Origin: Planctomycetota bacterium
GTDB lineage: Bacteria; Planctomycetota; UBA8108; JACQVS01
NCBI GenBank assembly: GCA_028280485.1
Contig: JANQLS010000049.1
Span: forward strand, 1 to 64,000
Length of the DNA: 64,000 bases
Reading direction: 5' to 3'
Part shown: positions 38,978-48,303 of the stretch, piece after piece
Numbering within the stretch: the stretch's first letter is position 1
Layout of the letters: each line of letters opens with the position of its first letter
The notes under the pieces: generated by a model
Database searches by the model: none
Seen by the model: the letters and a program-made list of their open reading frames with translations, nothing else
What the model was told of the DNA's origin: nothing
Program-made: the position numbers and the translations under genes

Positions 38978-40157
38978 TACAAACTCCATCCGCCAAACAA
39001 AACGTACTTTCTAATGAATGTAAAATTTCACTATCTATCTTTTTATTTAAAAGATAGTTAGAGTCGTAAGGGATTACTCCAGCATTAGAATGCTCAATGG
39101 AGTTAGCTATATGGACTGCGGTTAATACATTATTTTCATTTAATTGTTCAGAAGGATTATGGTGAAATGCCACGGTATCAATTATCGAGTCTTCCAAACC
39201 CCACAATGAGAGGAGATAGGCTCCGACTTCACAATGTGTTGCCCCAATCACTTCCTGCTCTATCTGAACTATAGATTCACTATCACCATTTGAAAATAAA
39301 GTAAGAACTTCTTCATATTTATCCCTTAAGTTAATACTAAGGATTAACTTTCCAACATCGTGCAGAATACCAGCAATGAAACTGTTTGACTGAGTGTCTC
39401 TACAAAACCCAATTAAGTTAGCCGCTTTTTTTGCTAAGACTGCAGTTTGAAGACAGTGATTTGAAAATGTTTTGAGACACAGATTTGTATTTTCAGGATT
39501 GATTTGGCTATTAATTGAGTTTTGTAAAACTAGGCCTTTAATAGTTCCAATGCCTAAAAGATTAATTGCATGCAATGGGCTTTCAATTTTTCGTGGTAGG
39601 CCAAAAAATGCTGAGTTAACGACATGAAGTATGTTTCCGACCAAGCCTACATCGGAGGAAATTATGGATCCTATTTTTTTCATGTCAGGATCAGAATTTT
39701 TCAGCTCTTTTTCAAGCTCAAAGTAATTTTCTGGTAAGCTTGGAATGGCTCGTGTTCCAGTTATTAAAAAGCATAAATTTTCATTCTCTAACAACTGTTT
39801 GGAGCGATAGGCGCGGTTAATGGTTGATATCAATTCCTCCGCCTGGCATGGTTTTGCTAAAAATTGATGGGCATTGGGGACAGTTTCTAGAATCATTTTC
39901 TGATCTGAGTGTCCCGATAGAATAATTCTTATTAGGTAAGGATGCTTATTAGCAACCATTTCGAGAAGTTGCGCACCATTTAGTTTGGGCATTCTCATAT
40001 CGGAAACAATAATATCGAACTTTGCATGATCTAGATGCTCAATAACTTTAAGAGGTTGATCCTCAAACTCAACCTGCCAATCGAGATTCAAGCTTAAGAT
40101 CAATCGACGAAATCCTTGCAGCACTTGCTTTTGATCATCTACAAATAAAACTTTCAT
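38970..40157 (-). CDS. Response regulator with HDOD domain
   Basis: Residues ~1-120 are a receiver (VDDQKQ; IIVSDMRMPKLNG; AKPCQ). Residues ~140-335 are an HDOD domain: SSDVGLVGNILHVVNSAFFGLPRKI, LGIGTIKGLVL, then FIAGILHDVGKLIL with an HD pair and AFHH. HDOD proteins are signalling adaptors related to HD hydrolases. GTG 40163 and ATG 40157 are both possible starts. Translationally coupled to the next gene through an 8-base overlap. Confidence 0.9.
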   Translation of the reverse strand: MKVLFVDDQKQVLQGFRRLILSLNLDWQVEFEDQPLKVIEHLDHAKFDIIVSDMRMPKLNGAQLLEMVANKHPYLIRIILSGHSDQKMILETVPNAHQFLAKPCQAEELISTINRAYRSKQLLENENLCFLITGTRAIPSLPENYFELEKELKNSDPDMKKIGSIISSDVGLVGNILHVVNSAFFGLPRKIESPLHAINLLGIGTIKGLVLQNSINSQINPENTNLCLKTFSNHCLQTAVLAKKAANLIGFCRDTQSNSFIAGILHDVGKLILSINLRDKYEEVLTLFSNGDSESIVQIEQEVIGATHCEVGAYLLSLWGLEDSIIDTVAFHHNPSEQLNENNVLTAVHIANSIEHSNAGVIPYDSNYLLNKKIDSEILHSLESTFCLADGVCNE

Positions 40158-40192
40158 TGCCACAACCTATCAACTTGCCAACTGTAGCCCTC

Positions 40193-41452
40193 TCACTTAC
40201 CACTATTAGCTTGGAACGCCAATAAACTAGCATCGTCCTTAAACTTACAATCCCCCATAAATCGATTTAAATCTGTCCTCACCCCTTTAAGAATATTACA
40301 AATTTTGAAATCTTTAGAGGACTTAATTACTGAAAGGAGGCGATCCTCCCCGTAGAACTGTCCATTTCCAGTATTGGCTTCTACGACTCCATCGGTATAA
40401 AGAAGAAGCTTATCATTTCTTTTGAATTTTAATGTTTTTGAATAATAATCTGGATTATCTTCTTCAATCATTAAAGGAAAACTTCCATTATGCTCGAGAT
40501 AATAAGCATCATTTGTTACACCAGATATAAATACAGGTGAAGGATGCCCTGCATACGAATAATTAAGTTGTTCAGCAAAAGGATCATATATGCAATAGAA
40601 AGCGGTAACAAATTGAGAAGTGGGTAAATATTCAGATAATAAACAATTTAATTTTTCTAACATTTTTGAAGGATCTAACTCCTTACAAAACATATGAAAA
40701 AATGTCCTCAGCAAAGTCATTGCAGTCATTGCTCCAACTCCATGACCACTAACATCTGCAATAAGGACACCGATTTTGCTTTCAGAGATTTCAATAACAT
40801 CATAATAATCTCCAGCACATTCAGTTGCTGGTTGATACCAAGCAGAGTATTTTAAGTACCTTAAAGTTGATGATGATTTTGGAAGGAGTGCTTTTTGAAT
40901 ACTACTGGCCGATTGCACCTCTTCCAAAATTCTATTTTTTGCCTCCTCAAGCAATCTATTTTGATTTTCTTGTTGGGTTTGAAGATTAACTATCCTTAAC
41001 CCAGCCCTGACGTGGGCAAATAATTCTTCAAAATTGATAGGCTTAAAAAGATAGGCATCGGCTCCGGTATCTAAACCTTCTACAAGGTCGTTACTTGAAC
41101 TTCTTCCTGTTAGTAATATGAAGTAAGCATTTCTATTATTATCTATGAGTTTAAAATTCTTACAAAATTCCGGCCCACTTAACCCAGGCATGTTCCAATC
41201 TGAGATGACTATGTGAGGCTCAAAATTATGAGCAAGCTCCAATGCGCTAACCCCATCTTCAGCTAATTCAACATTAAATTTTTGAAGTTTAAAATGACGG
41301 GACAAAGCAGAACGAACTCCAATCTCATCGTCAACAATGAGGATTCTTGGAGGTTCATTAAGATAATCCAATGAAGTGTGAGTATTAAGATTTGCGATTG
41401 TAGACAAAATATTCGCATCAAATTTAAGCAGCCCAAAACTAACAAAGCACAA
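40193..41452 (-). CDS. Response regulator with SpoIIE-type PP2C phosphatase domain
   Basis: Receiver domain at ~35-155 (ILIVDDE; HIVISDWNMPGLSG; FKPIN), a coiled-coil linker (LLEEAKNRILEEVQSASSIQKALLP), then a PPM/SpoIIE phosphatase (CAGDYYDV, IADVSGHGVGAMTAM, YAGHPSP, LYTDGVVEA, DDASLL). Such RsbU/RsbP-like proteins dephosphorylate anti-sigma antagonists. All metal-binding Asp motifs are present. The frame opens at a TTG at 41452 with a 34-residue extension before the receiver; the true start may be further in. First gene of the operon, 29 bases before the HDOD gene. Confidence 0.9.
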   Translation of the reverse strand: MCFVSFGLLKFDANILSTIANLNTHTSLDYLNEPPRILIVDDEIGVRSALSRHFKLQKFNVELAEDGVSALELAHNFEPHIVISDWNMPGLSGPEFCKNFKLIDNNRNAYFILLTGRSSSNDLVEGLDTGADAYLFKPINFEELFAHVRAGLRIVNLQTQQENQNRLLEEAKNRILEEVQSASSIQKALLPKSSSTLRYLKYSAWYQPATECAGDYYDVIEISESKIGVLIADVSGHGVGAMTAMTLLRTFFHMFCKELDPSKMLEKLNCLLSEYLPTSQFVTAFYCIYDPFAEQLNYSYAGHPSPVFISGVTNDAYYLEHNGSFPLMIEEDNPDYYSKTLKFKRNDKLLLYTDGVVEANTGNGQFYGEDRLLSVIKSSKDFKICNILKGVRTDLNRFMGDCKFKDDASLLAFQANSGK

Positions 41453-41862
41453 ACACTGTTAAAGAATACGATGACAAGAATGTACCAGCACTGAATTAAT
41501 TAAATTTAAAATTATCGGCTTGCGAATTGAACTATATCTACACTCAGTTTTGATAAATAGCCTTCTCTATTCATATGCTTATTAATAATTTAAAGATCAA
41601 AATCCAACGTATACTGAGCTAAGTCACCCTATGATTATTGGCCCATTTTTGATTTTTGTAGAATTGTCTAAATAGGAAAAGGTGCTTTTCAAATTAAATG
41701 CAAATTGCCTAGTAATATTCATCTCAAGGCATTCTGACCTGCCCCTCTAACCGACTCCAAAACTTATAATAGACTTTCAAGCTTTGACCTGCTCCCCAAA
41801 AATGAGTCCACCCCAAAGTGTAGTTTTCGGTTATGCTAGCTCACTGAAAGGAACCCCTCATC
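41453..41862. other. Promoter region, 50 bp repeat (41735-41784) and IS3 left end
   Basis: The upstream region of the four-gene signalling operon. 41735-41784 is the inverted partner of 49-98. It is followed by TGACCTGCTCCCCAAAAATGAG, the apparent left end of an IS3-type element. A degraded copy of this junction is visible at 42520-42585. Confidence 0.6.
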
Positions 41863-42129
41863 ATGAGCAAGAAACGTCACTCTGAAGAACAGATCGCCTT
41901 CGCGCTGCGTCAAGCTGAAGGCGGAGTCCCCGTCCCAGAAATCTGTAGAAAGCTCGGCATTCACGAGCAAACGTTTTATCGCTGGAAGTGAAAGTACGCA
42001 GGCTTGGGCTTACCCGAACTCAGACGCCTCAAGCAACTTGAGCAAGAGAATAAAAAACTTAAACAATTGGTCGCCGATCTATCCTTAGACAAGACCATGC
42101 TTCAAGACGTGCTGTCAAAAAAGCTCTGA
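41863..42129 (+). pseudogene. IS3-family OrfA with internal TGA
   Basis: Full-length OrfA, 88 codons: MSKKRHSEEQIAFALRQAEG, the HTH VPEICRKLGIHEQTFYRWK, then TGA in frame at codon 43, and the leucine-zipper part KYAGLGLPELRRLKQLEQEN ... MLQDVLSKKL. The TGA probably replaces an Arg or Lys codon. OrfB is missing; the next sequence is a MITE-like element, so the IS is dead. Confidence 0.85.
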
Positions 42130-42151
42130 AGTCCGAGCGAAAGCGGTGCTG

Positions 42152-42405
42152 TGTAAACAAACATTCTGGACTTTCTTGAACGAGTTCTCGACATCCCTCC
42201 AAACGGACGACTTTAGATATTAATAATCTTGATTCGAGCAACGGATTGATTATCAGCTTTCTGTGTATTTTAGGCTTAATCGACGATGATAATCATGTGC
42301 CTTCAATTACTCGAAAGGCGCCATATTAAAACTCAGTAATTGAAGACACCACCATGGAGTTCACTTTGATTGGTGAGTTCTTGCGCGAAAAAATGCATTG
42401 CTAAA
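42152..42405. mobile_element. MITE-like internally deleted derivative of the IS at 50.3-51.9 kb
   Basis: The left 160 bases follow the complete IS from its end (AACATTCTGGAC...GAACGAGTTCTCGACATC) through GATTGATTATC, GACGATGATAATCATG to CCTTCAATTACTCGAA. The sequence then jumps to the IS right end: AGGCGCCATATT, AAACTCAGTAATTGAA, ACACCACCATGGA, and GTGAGTTCTTGCGCG. About 1.4 kb including the transposase is absent, leaving both ends: a non-autonomous element. Confidence 0.75.
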
Positions 42406-42943
42406 GGTCAGAACATTCTGAACACAAAAGTGTCGAGCTCCCGACAAAACTTCTAAAATGTGATCAGTACCTAAGGAGTCAATTTATTCATACGCCCCGG
42501 GGCTCCTGTGACCCACCTCAATAGCCAACTCCCAAACTTCCAATAGAAGGTCAAAACTTTGACCGCCCCCAAAACTCCTAACCCCCTCAACGGAACTTGT
42601 ATAAAGTAGCCGGCATAAGAATAAGTTAATATTTTTTGGGTTAGAAAACTGTGCTTCATGTTCTTAATCATTTGAGTGATATGGTTTCTTTTGGCTAGCT
42701 TGGTGGGAATTCTATTTCTCAATGAAAATTGGACCGCTTTATATCATCAATGAGACAAAGCTTTCAGTAGGCTCAGAAAAATTGCGCTAATGACTCCTGG
42801 CGACTACCCACCACGGAACCATAGCTCAAAATTAAAGCTTAATAGAAAAATACCATGAAGAACAACATGGATGGGATTGGGCACAGTGTCGTTAATCCCA
42901 ATTTATTCGACTGCACAACAACATCTCAACGAAGGGAGACAAG
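42406..42943. repeat. Further IS end and degenerate repeats upstream of the 298 aa gene
   Basis: 42411-42450 is another IS-end copy (AGAACATTCTGAACACAAAAGTGTCGAGCTCCCGACAA). 42520-42585 is a degraded copy of the 41735-41805 junction. The rest is the leader of the exported protein gene. Confidence 0.5.
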
Positions 42944-43840
42944 ATGAATCTGAAGCGAAAATCTTGGTGGAGTAGGATCGCAATCCTCACTGCTGGATTC
43001 TTATCTCTGACTCTCACCGTCAATGCGCAACAAGGTGGCGGACAGATCCCCGGTGATTGTAACCAGGATGGGAATCGGGATATTTCTGACCCCATCTGCT
43101 ACTTCCAGTTTCTTTTTCTCGGTGCTCCTAACGAGCTACCCTGTGGAGCAGACGTAGATGCGCCTGGTAATGTCAGCTTGCTGGATTGGAACGGCGACCA
43201 ATTAGTCGACATCTCCGATGGAATTAGCATGCTGCTCTACCTCTTCGTCGGTGGCAACGACCATGTTCTAGGTAAAGACTGTGTGAGAATTGTGGGTTGC
43301 CCTCAGATCTGTGAACCTCAAGACACCGATATTTTCAATCTGGTACACATTCAACCATTCCGATTGGAACAGTCATTCAAGTATGACTGGCGGCGAGACC
43401 AACCGGATGTCCAGTCTGGCCTCTTGGTCGTACTCAAAGTCAATTCTGGTCTGGTAACACCGAGGAATACGCTGGAGCCGGTATTGTACGCAGAAAATCA
43501 GACCGTTCAAAGACTCAACCATGGGCATGAATCCGGATTTGTTGTTGGGATTATTCCGGAGCAAATTGATCTTTCGGATGAACCCATTTGGTTTGGCTCT
43601 CCGGCATTGCCGGAACGCATCGACGAGAAAACGATTGCGGACGAGCGAACTAAAGCTGAAGACTCAGGAGAGTTCTTTTCCCTGAGCTCAGATGAGATCA
43701 AAATTCGAACTCAGCCTTCGATCATCGAAAATAATCTGACCACTCTTTTACGGAACCATGCCTCTGGTCTCTTGCTCAAGTATTCCCCACAAGAGGAACG
43801 ACTTGCCAAGACCTGGCGGTTGCCTGAAACGACCCCATAA
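42944..43840 (+). CDS. Exported protein with N-terminal dockerin-like domain, 298 aa
   Basis: The signal peptide (residues ~10-28, IAILTAGFLSLTLTVNA) is cut before QQGGG. Unlike the other dockerin-like proteins here, the calcium-loop pair comes first (GDCNQDGNRDISDPI, DWNGDQLVDISDGI; residues 37-115), then a ~180-residue domain of unknown type (beta-rich, WFGSPALP, ending KTWRLPETTP). GGGAGA lies 5 bases before the ATG. It precedes the 1105 aa gene by 35 bases, so both are likely one operon. GC content appears higher than in the flanks. Confidence 0.75.
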   Translation: MNLKRKSWWSRIAILTAGFLSLTLTVNAQQGGGQIPGDCNQDGNRDISDPICYFQFLFLGAPNELPCGADVDAPGNVSLLDWNGDQLVDISDGISMLLYLFVGGNDHVLGKDCVRIVGCPQICEPQDTDIFNLVHIQPFRLEQSFKYDWRRDQPDVQSGLLVVLKVNSGLVTPRNTLEPVLYAENQTVQRLNHGHESGFVVGIIPEQIDLSDEPIWFGSPALPERIDEKTIADERTKAEDSGEFFSLSSDEIKIRTQPSIIENNLTTLLRNHASGLLLKYSPQEERLAKTWRLPETTP

Positions 43841-43875
43841 ACTCAAAATTCAAATTTACATTAGAGGGTAGATCC

Positions 43876-46800
43876 ATGAAATTCAAGATGCACATTATGG
43901 GACTTGTCTTGATTGTGTTGGGCACAATTCTGACCCCACAAGCTGTTCTCGCGCAAGTGATCAAAACCGAGCTCGCCGGCCATTTAATCAGTGACTATCC
44001 GCACTTCGAATATGTGAAAGCGATTAACGCTAATAACAATGTCGAAATAGCGATTGATCCAACACGTTTTCCGTCCATTGCGGGTCAGGTTTGCGATGTC
44101 TATGTCGTTGCAGCAAAAACGACACTCCAGTGGAACTCCGACAATACGCTTACAGATGTTACCCCGGGCGGCATGCAGACGGAGACCTTTAGTGGAGTGA
44201 ACATTCAAGCCAATACCTTCCAGGTTGCCGCACCGAACCAGCTGAGTGCCAACGCGGGAATCGGGCTTGGTGTTGGCTATGACGTTATCCTAGATTGTAA
44301 CCAGGATGGCCTGCTCAATTCCGGCGATTATATCGACGGGCGAAACAATGAGTCCGGCTTTTATCGAGTTCATGATACGACTCTTACTGGCCCGGAACCG
44401 GTCACAGAATTGATGTATAACATCAATTCTGCTGTTGCGACTAGTTTTGGAATTCCCTCAGGGTTTCAGTCGCAAAATTTATTTTTTCCTACCAATGTCT
44501 CTGGCGTGATCGCCACAACGGGCGAGAATCTTCCTTTGATCATCGTTAGTCACGGTAACGGCCATTGGTACGAAGACTATGATCATATCGGTATCCACTT
44601 GGCTTCCTACGGATACGTGGTTATGAGTCATAATAATAATACGGGACCTGGTCCGTTCACCGCATCGACAACCACACTTGCTCACACCGACGCGTTAATC
44701 GATCAAATTGCTGCCAGCGCCATCCCAGGAGCAGGTGTACTAACTGGAAACATCGATACGGACAGGATCGTCTGGATTGGGCATAGTAGAGGTGGAGAAG
44801 GCGTCGCGATCGCCTATGACAGAATGTTCGATGGGACCTACACGCCGACCAACTACGATCGAGGCGATATCAAGTTGATCAGCAGCATGTTACCGACCGA
44901 TTTTGAAGGCACGGACACCGCAAACCCACACGACGCCAACTATCACCTCTGGACTGCTTCGGGAGATTCCGACGTTTCTGGTGCGGCGTTATGTTTTGGG
45001 AGCCAGGTTTGCCGCACCTTCCACTTGCATGGTCGGGCGACGGGAAACCGTCAGTCGACTACCGTGCAAGGAACGGGCCACGCCTGGTTTCACAACGGCG
45101 GGGGCTTCAGTTGGTTCACCGGCCCATGCTCTATAGGAGAGACCAATACTCACCTTGTGCAGCTTGGACATTTTCTCCCCTTAGTGAAACGTTACGTCGA
45201 TGACAACATTCCCTCTATTGATTTCCTGACTCGGCAGTACGAAAGTTTTCGCCCGATCGGTGTTCCTAATGACCCCTGCATTCAAGTAAGTCATGAGTAT
45301 CTAGATGCGTCACCCAATACAACATCGAATCCGCAGCAGACGATCATCATTGATGATTATCAATCTCAGTTCGTAAGCGCAACTAGCAGCAGCGGATCTT
45401 CGGTAACCTTCACTGTGCAGAATTTAACTGAAGGTCTACTGAACGACATGAACTCCGATTTCTCCTGGACTCCGGCGGATCCGTTCAACGGGGCAACCCA
45501 GGGAGGCACTAGTGGTGGACGAACCGATGACGAGCGTGGAGTAGTTTTTGATTGGACTGGGACGAACCTTTTTTACGAATGGGAGATTCCAATCGGCGAA
45601 CGTGATTTCACGGACAACCTTTTCTTATCTTTCCGTGGCGCACAAGGTACTCGTCATCCAAATACACTGGCGGTTTTAGGCGATCTCACCTTTTCGGTTA
45701 CCCTCCGAGACGGGCAGGCGATACCGGCTACGAGTTCGATTAGCATTGGGGCTTTCGGTGGCGGGTTTGAACAGCCCTACCAACGGAGCAGCGGATGGCA
45801 CAATGAAATGGAGACTATTCGCATCCGTCTAAGCGACTTTCTGAACAATGGTTCAGGCCTGGACATGACGGATATTATTGCGATTCGTCTAAACGTGGGC
45901 CCGGCACACGGTTCGCCAGAAGGTAGAATTGTAATCGACGACCTAATGCTCACGAATGACCGTGCAGTCTATGATGCTCGGGATAATGGAGATCCTCATA
46001 TACAAACTGTCGACGGAACGCACTACGATTTCCAAGGTGCCGGCGAATACACGCTCCTCAGGGATGGCGCAAACTACGAGATCCAGACGCGACAAACTGC
46101 AGTAACTACTACCGGCCCCCTGCCTAATGGTTACACAGGATTAAGTAGTTGCGTGTCTGTCAATACAGCTTTGGCAGCACGAGTGGGGAACCATCGAATC
46201 AGCTATCAACCTGATGGACCTCTCAATGAACAAGTCACACGTATGCGTTTACGAGTAGATGGAGTAATACAAGATCTTGATGCTTTAGGTAGTGTTTCTC
46301 TCGGCATCGGTGGCCGAGTCTCTAAAGCAGCAAGTGGGAACGGAATTGAAGTGGACTTCCCCAATGGCTCATCACTGATTGTTACTCCCGGCTGGTGGAG
46401 TTCACAGAAAATCGTCTATCTGAATATCAGTGTATTGAATACTCCTGCCACCGAAGGCATCGCCGGATTTATCGAACCGGGTCAGTGGCTTCCTGTACTT
46501 TCTGACGGAACCTACTTGGGTCCGAAACCAGCCGACCTCGCTGATCGTTATCAGGATCTCAACGTGGTGTTTTCAAATTCTTGGCGAGTCAACAATACAA
46601 CCAGTTTGTTTGATTACGCTCCCGGTACTTCAACGGAGACCTTCACCGTTGAAGGTTGGCCGGTTGAAGATGCCAATTCCTGTGAAGTACCTGAGATGGA
46701 GGAAATCGATCCAGTTGAACCTGATGTGGCCGAGCGAGTTTGTCAGGATCTCATCGATCCAGAAAATCGCAAGAACTGTATCATGGACGTCATGTTAACG

Positions 46801-47193
46801 GGTGAGATTGGCATTGCTGACACCTATTTAGTGGCTCAGGAATTGGAACAGTGCGGCACTAAGACCGAGATTTATCCAGAGAGCAAAGTCACCCATGAAG
46901 GTGGCCGCGCGACCTTCGTTGCTGTCATCAAACGCTGTCTCACTGGACAACGGTTGAACTTCGATAACCAGGAAGAACGCGAAGCCTGGATCCAATTTTA
47001 CTTCAACGGTGAACCCTTCGATGAACCCGTACCGATTGACCGTTTTGGTCGGGCGCGCTGGACGAGTCCACAACTTGAGCCTGGTAAGTACGTGGTCAGC
47101 GCCGAATTTTTACCCGGAAAAGGTGAAGACTGCTACTTGCCTAGCCGCAGCTTCGAGCGAATCCATACGGTTCGTGGAGAAGAAGAGCAATAA
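43876..47193 (+). CDS. Exported alpha/beta hydrolase fused to a von Willebrand D domain, 1105 aa
   Basis: The signal peptide ends at about residue 27 (LTPQAVLA, QVIK). Residues ~200-460 are an alpha/beta hydrolase of the platelet-activating-factor acetylhydrolase/dienelactone type: PLIIVSHGNG oxyanion strand, nucleophile elbow GHSRGG (Ser 304), and TGHAWFH as a likely catalytic His. A jelly-roll-like region (~480-700, IGERDFTDNLFLSFRG) leads to a VWD domain at ~706 (NGDPHIQTVDGTHYDFQGAGEYTLL). The last 150 residues are a further beta domain with Cys pairs. The enzyme should act outside the cytoplasm on an ester substrate; the VWD part probably mediates binding or assembly. Confidence 0.85.
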   Translation: MKFKMHIMGLVLIVLGTILTPQAVLAQVIKTELAGHLISDYPHFEYVKAINANNNVEIAIDPTRFPSIAGQVCDVYVVAAKTTLQWNSDNTLTDVTPGGMQTETFSGVNIQANTFQVAAPNQLSANAGIGLGVGYDVILDCNQDGLLNSGDYIDGRNNESGFYRVHDTTLTGPEPVTELMYNINSAVATSFGIPSGFQSQNLFFPTNVSGVIATTGENLPLIIVSHGNGHWYEDYDHIGIHLASYGYVVMSHNNNTGPGPFTASTTTLAHTDALIDQIAASAIPGAGVLTGNIDTDRIVWIGHSRGGEGVAIAYDRMFDGTYTPTNYDRGDIKLISSMLPTDFEGTDTANPHDANYHLWTASGDSDVSGAALCFGSQVCRTFHLHGRATGNRQSTTVQGTGHAWFHNGGGFSWFTGPCSIGETNTHLVQLGHFLPLVKRYVDDNIPSIDFLTRQYESFRPIGVPNDPCIQVSHEYLDASPNTTSNPQQTIIIDDYQSQFVSATSSSGSSVTFTVQNLTEGLLNDMNSDFSWTPADPFNGATQGGTSGGRTDDERGVVFDWTGTNLFYEWEIPIGERDFTDNLFLSFRGAQGTRHPNTLAVLGDLTFSVTLRDGQAIPATSSISIGAFGGGFEQPYQRSSGWHNEMETIRIRLSDFLNNGSGLDMTDIIAIRLNVGPAHGSPEGRIVIDDLMLTNDRAVYDARDNGDPHIQTVDGTHYDFQGAGEYTLLRDGANYEIQTRQTAVTTTGPLPNGYTGLSSCVSVNTALAARVGNHRISYQPDGPLNEQVTRMRLRVDGVIQDLDALGSVSLGIGGRVSKAASGNGIEVDFPNGSSLIVTPGWWSSQKIVYLNISVLNTPATEGIAGFIEPGQWLPVLSDGTYLGPKPADLADRYQDLNVVFSNSWRVNNTTSLFDYAPGTSTETFTVEGWPVEDANSCEVPEMEEIDPVEPDVAERVCQDLIDPENRKNCIMDVMLTGEIGIADTYLVAQELEQCGTKTEIYPESKVTHEGGRATFVAVIKRCLTGQRLNFDNQEEREAWIQFYFNGEPFDEPVPIDRFGRARWTSPQLEPGKYVVSAEFLPGKGEDCYLPSRSFERIHTVRGEEEQ

Positions 47194-47600
47194 GTGTCGC
47201 CCCTTGACATTACTTAACCTCACTCAGATTTGGAATGGGAGTGGATAAATACTTTCAGCTTCGGAGCGGAAGTACTTTGCAGCGAAGATTTACTTAGCCA
47301 TTTGTCACAACATTCCTGACTAAAAGTGCTGAGAGTTTGGCAAGTGAGATTCTATCGCCAATAAAATGAGGTTTTTAGTTCGATTATTATTTCGGTAACT
47401 TAATTCAAAATGGACTCGAACATAGAGTAAAGTGTAAGCAGTCTAATTCCGGGAAACTCTAACCCCTTGATCTAAAATACTTAGAAAAGTGGTACTCAAT
47501 TGGTTCGAAATAAATTCCGGTACCGTATGCTCTCCTTCGAACAGAGAGCCCTGTTCGAACTTAGGATATATTCCGGGGAGCCACCGTATTCCAAAAAGCG
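47194..47600. other. Downstream gap with an IS end at 47298-47345
   Basis: CACAACATTCCTGACTAAAAGTGCTGAGAG (47302-47331) is a worn IS end. A small hairpin GCTCTC/GAGAGC lies at 47529-47549. I looked for a tRNA around the two TTCGAAC words here and found no cloverleaf. Confidence 0.4.
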
Positions 47601-47637
47601 AGCCCAAGGCCTAACCGTCTTGGGCTTGTTTTATTTT
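47601..47637 (+). terminator. Rho-independent terminator
   Basis: AGCCCAAG (47601-47608) and CTTGGGCT (47619-47626) form a GC-rich 8 bp stem with a 10-base loop, followed by TGTTTTATTTT. It lies about 400 bases past the 1105 aa gene and may serve that transcript or an unrecognised short RNA ending here. Confidence 0.7.
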
Positions 47638-48303
47638 AGGGTGATGGGGTAACGGCGAGAAGGGGCTATACGCTTTGGATATAGGGGTTTGTGGCGCGGG
47701 TGGGACAATATTTAGGCCGTTGATGAGTCACCTATTCTTTATCGCATTTCGGGGCCCGGAATTTTGAGTTCGAACTCTCGATGGGCCGATGGCTCCCCGA
47801 CTTGGGGTGGAGAGCCTCTCCGTTTTTCTGCAAAGTGGTTAACACAATGGAGAGTATTTGGGGTTGGATGGGTGTTCGAAGTGGGATTTTCGGGGTCGGA
47901 ATGGACTCGATCGAACACAGGACTCTATGCTATTTTTATATCTTCCACCTGCAGGCCTTCGTTTTAAGTGAAGACTTTCTTTAAACTAATAAAATGACCT
48001 CTATATCCATCTAACCTTCTGGCCATGACTTCCTCTCCCGCGGGCCAACGATCCTCATTATTTCACTCTCCCAGAATTATACCTATGGGTCCCTCCCCAC
48101 TCCTTAATTGTTGAATTCACGAGGGGAACGAAAGTGAGTCTCACAAAGTCCTATCGAACAGCTCCACTGGTTTAGTTATCGGCACGGTGATTTCTGAAGG
48201 AATTCAAGTTCAATTACGAGACCCGCTGTCCTTCCAAACCTAACCGGTCGATATTTCTATATACGGCAATCAATTTCGGACTACTAACTCGGGGGAGACT
48301 AAC
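47638..48303. other. Gap of higher GC, no convincing gene
   Basis: Two overlapping short plus-strand frames (47764-47967, 47781-47984) exist but neither has codon patterns or a ribosome site I would trust. The HD protein's GGGAGA site lies at the right edge. Confidence 0.4.

Noticed and set aside
47520..47600. Possible tRNA or tmRNA end (two TTCGAAC words, a small hairpin, CCACCG)
   Set aside because: No acceptor stem or anticodon arm could be paired; only a 6 bp hairpin stands.
47764..47984. Two overlapping plus-strand frames of 67 aa
   Set aside because: Neither has a ribosome site or protein-like pattern, and they exclude one another.
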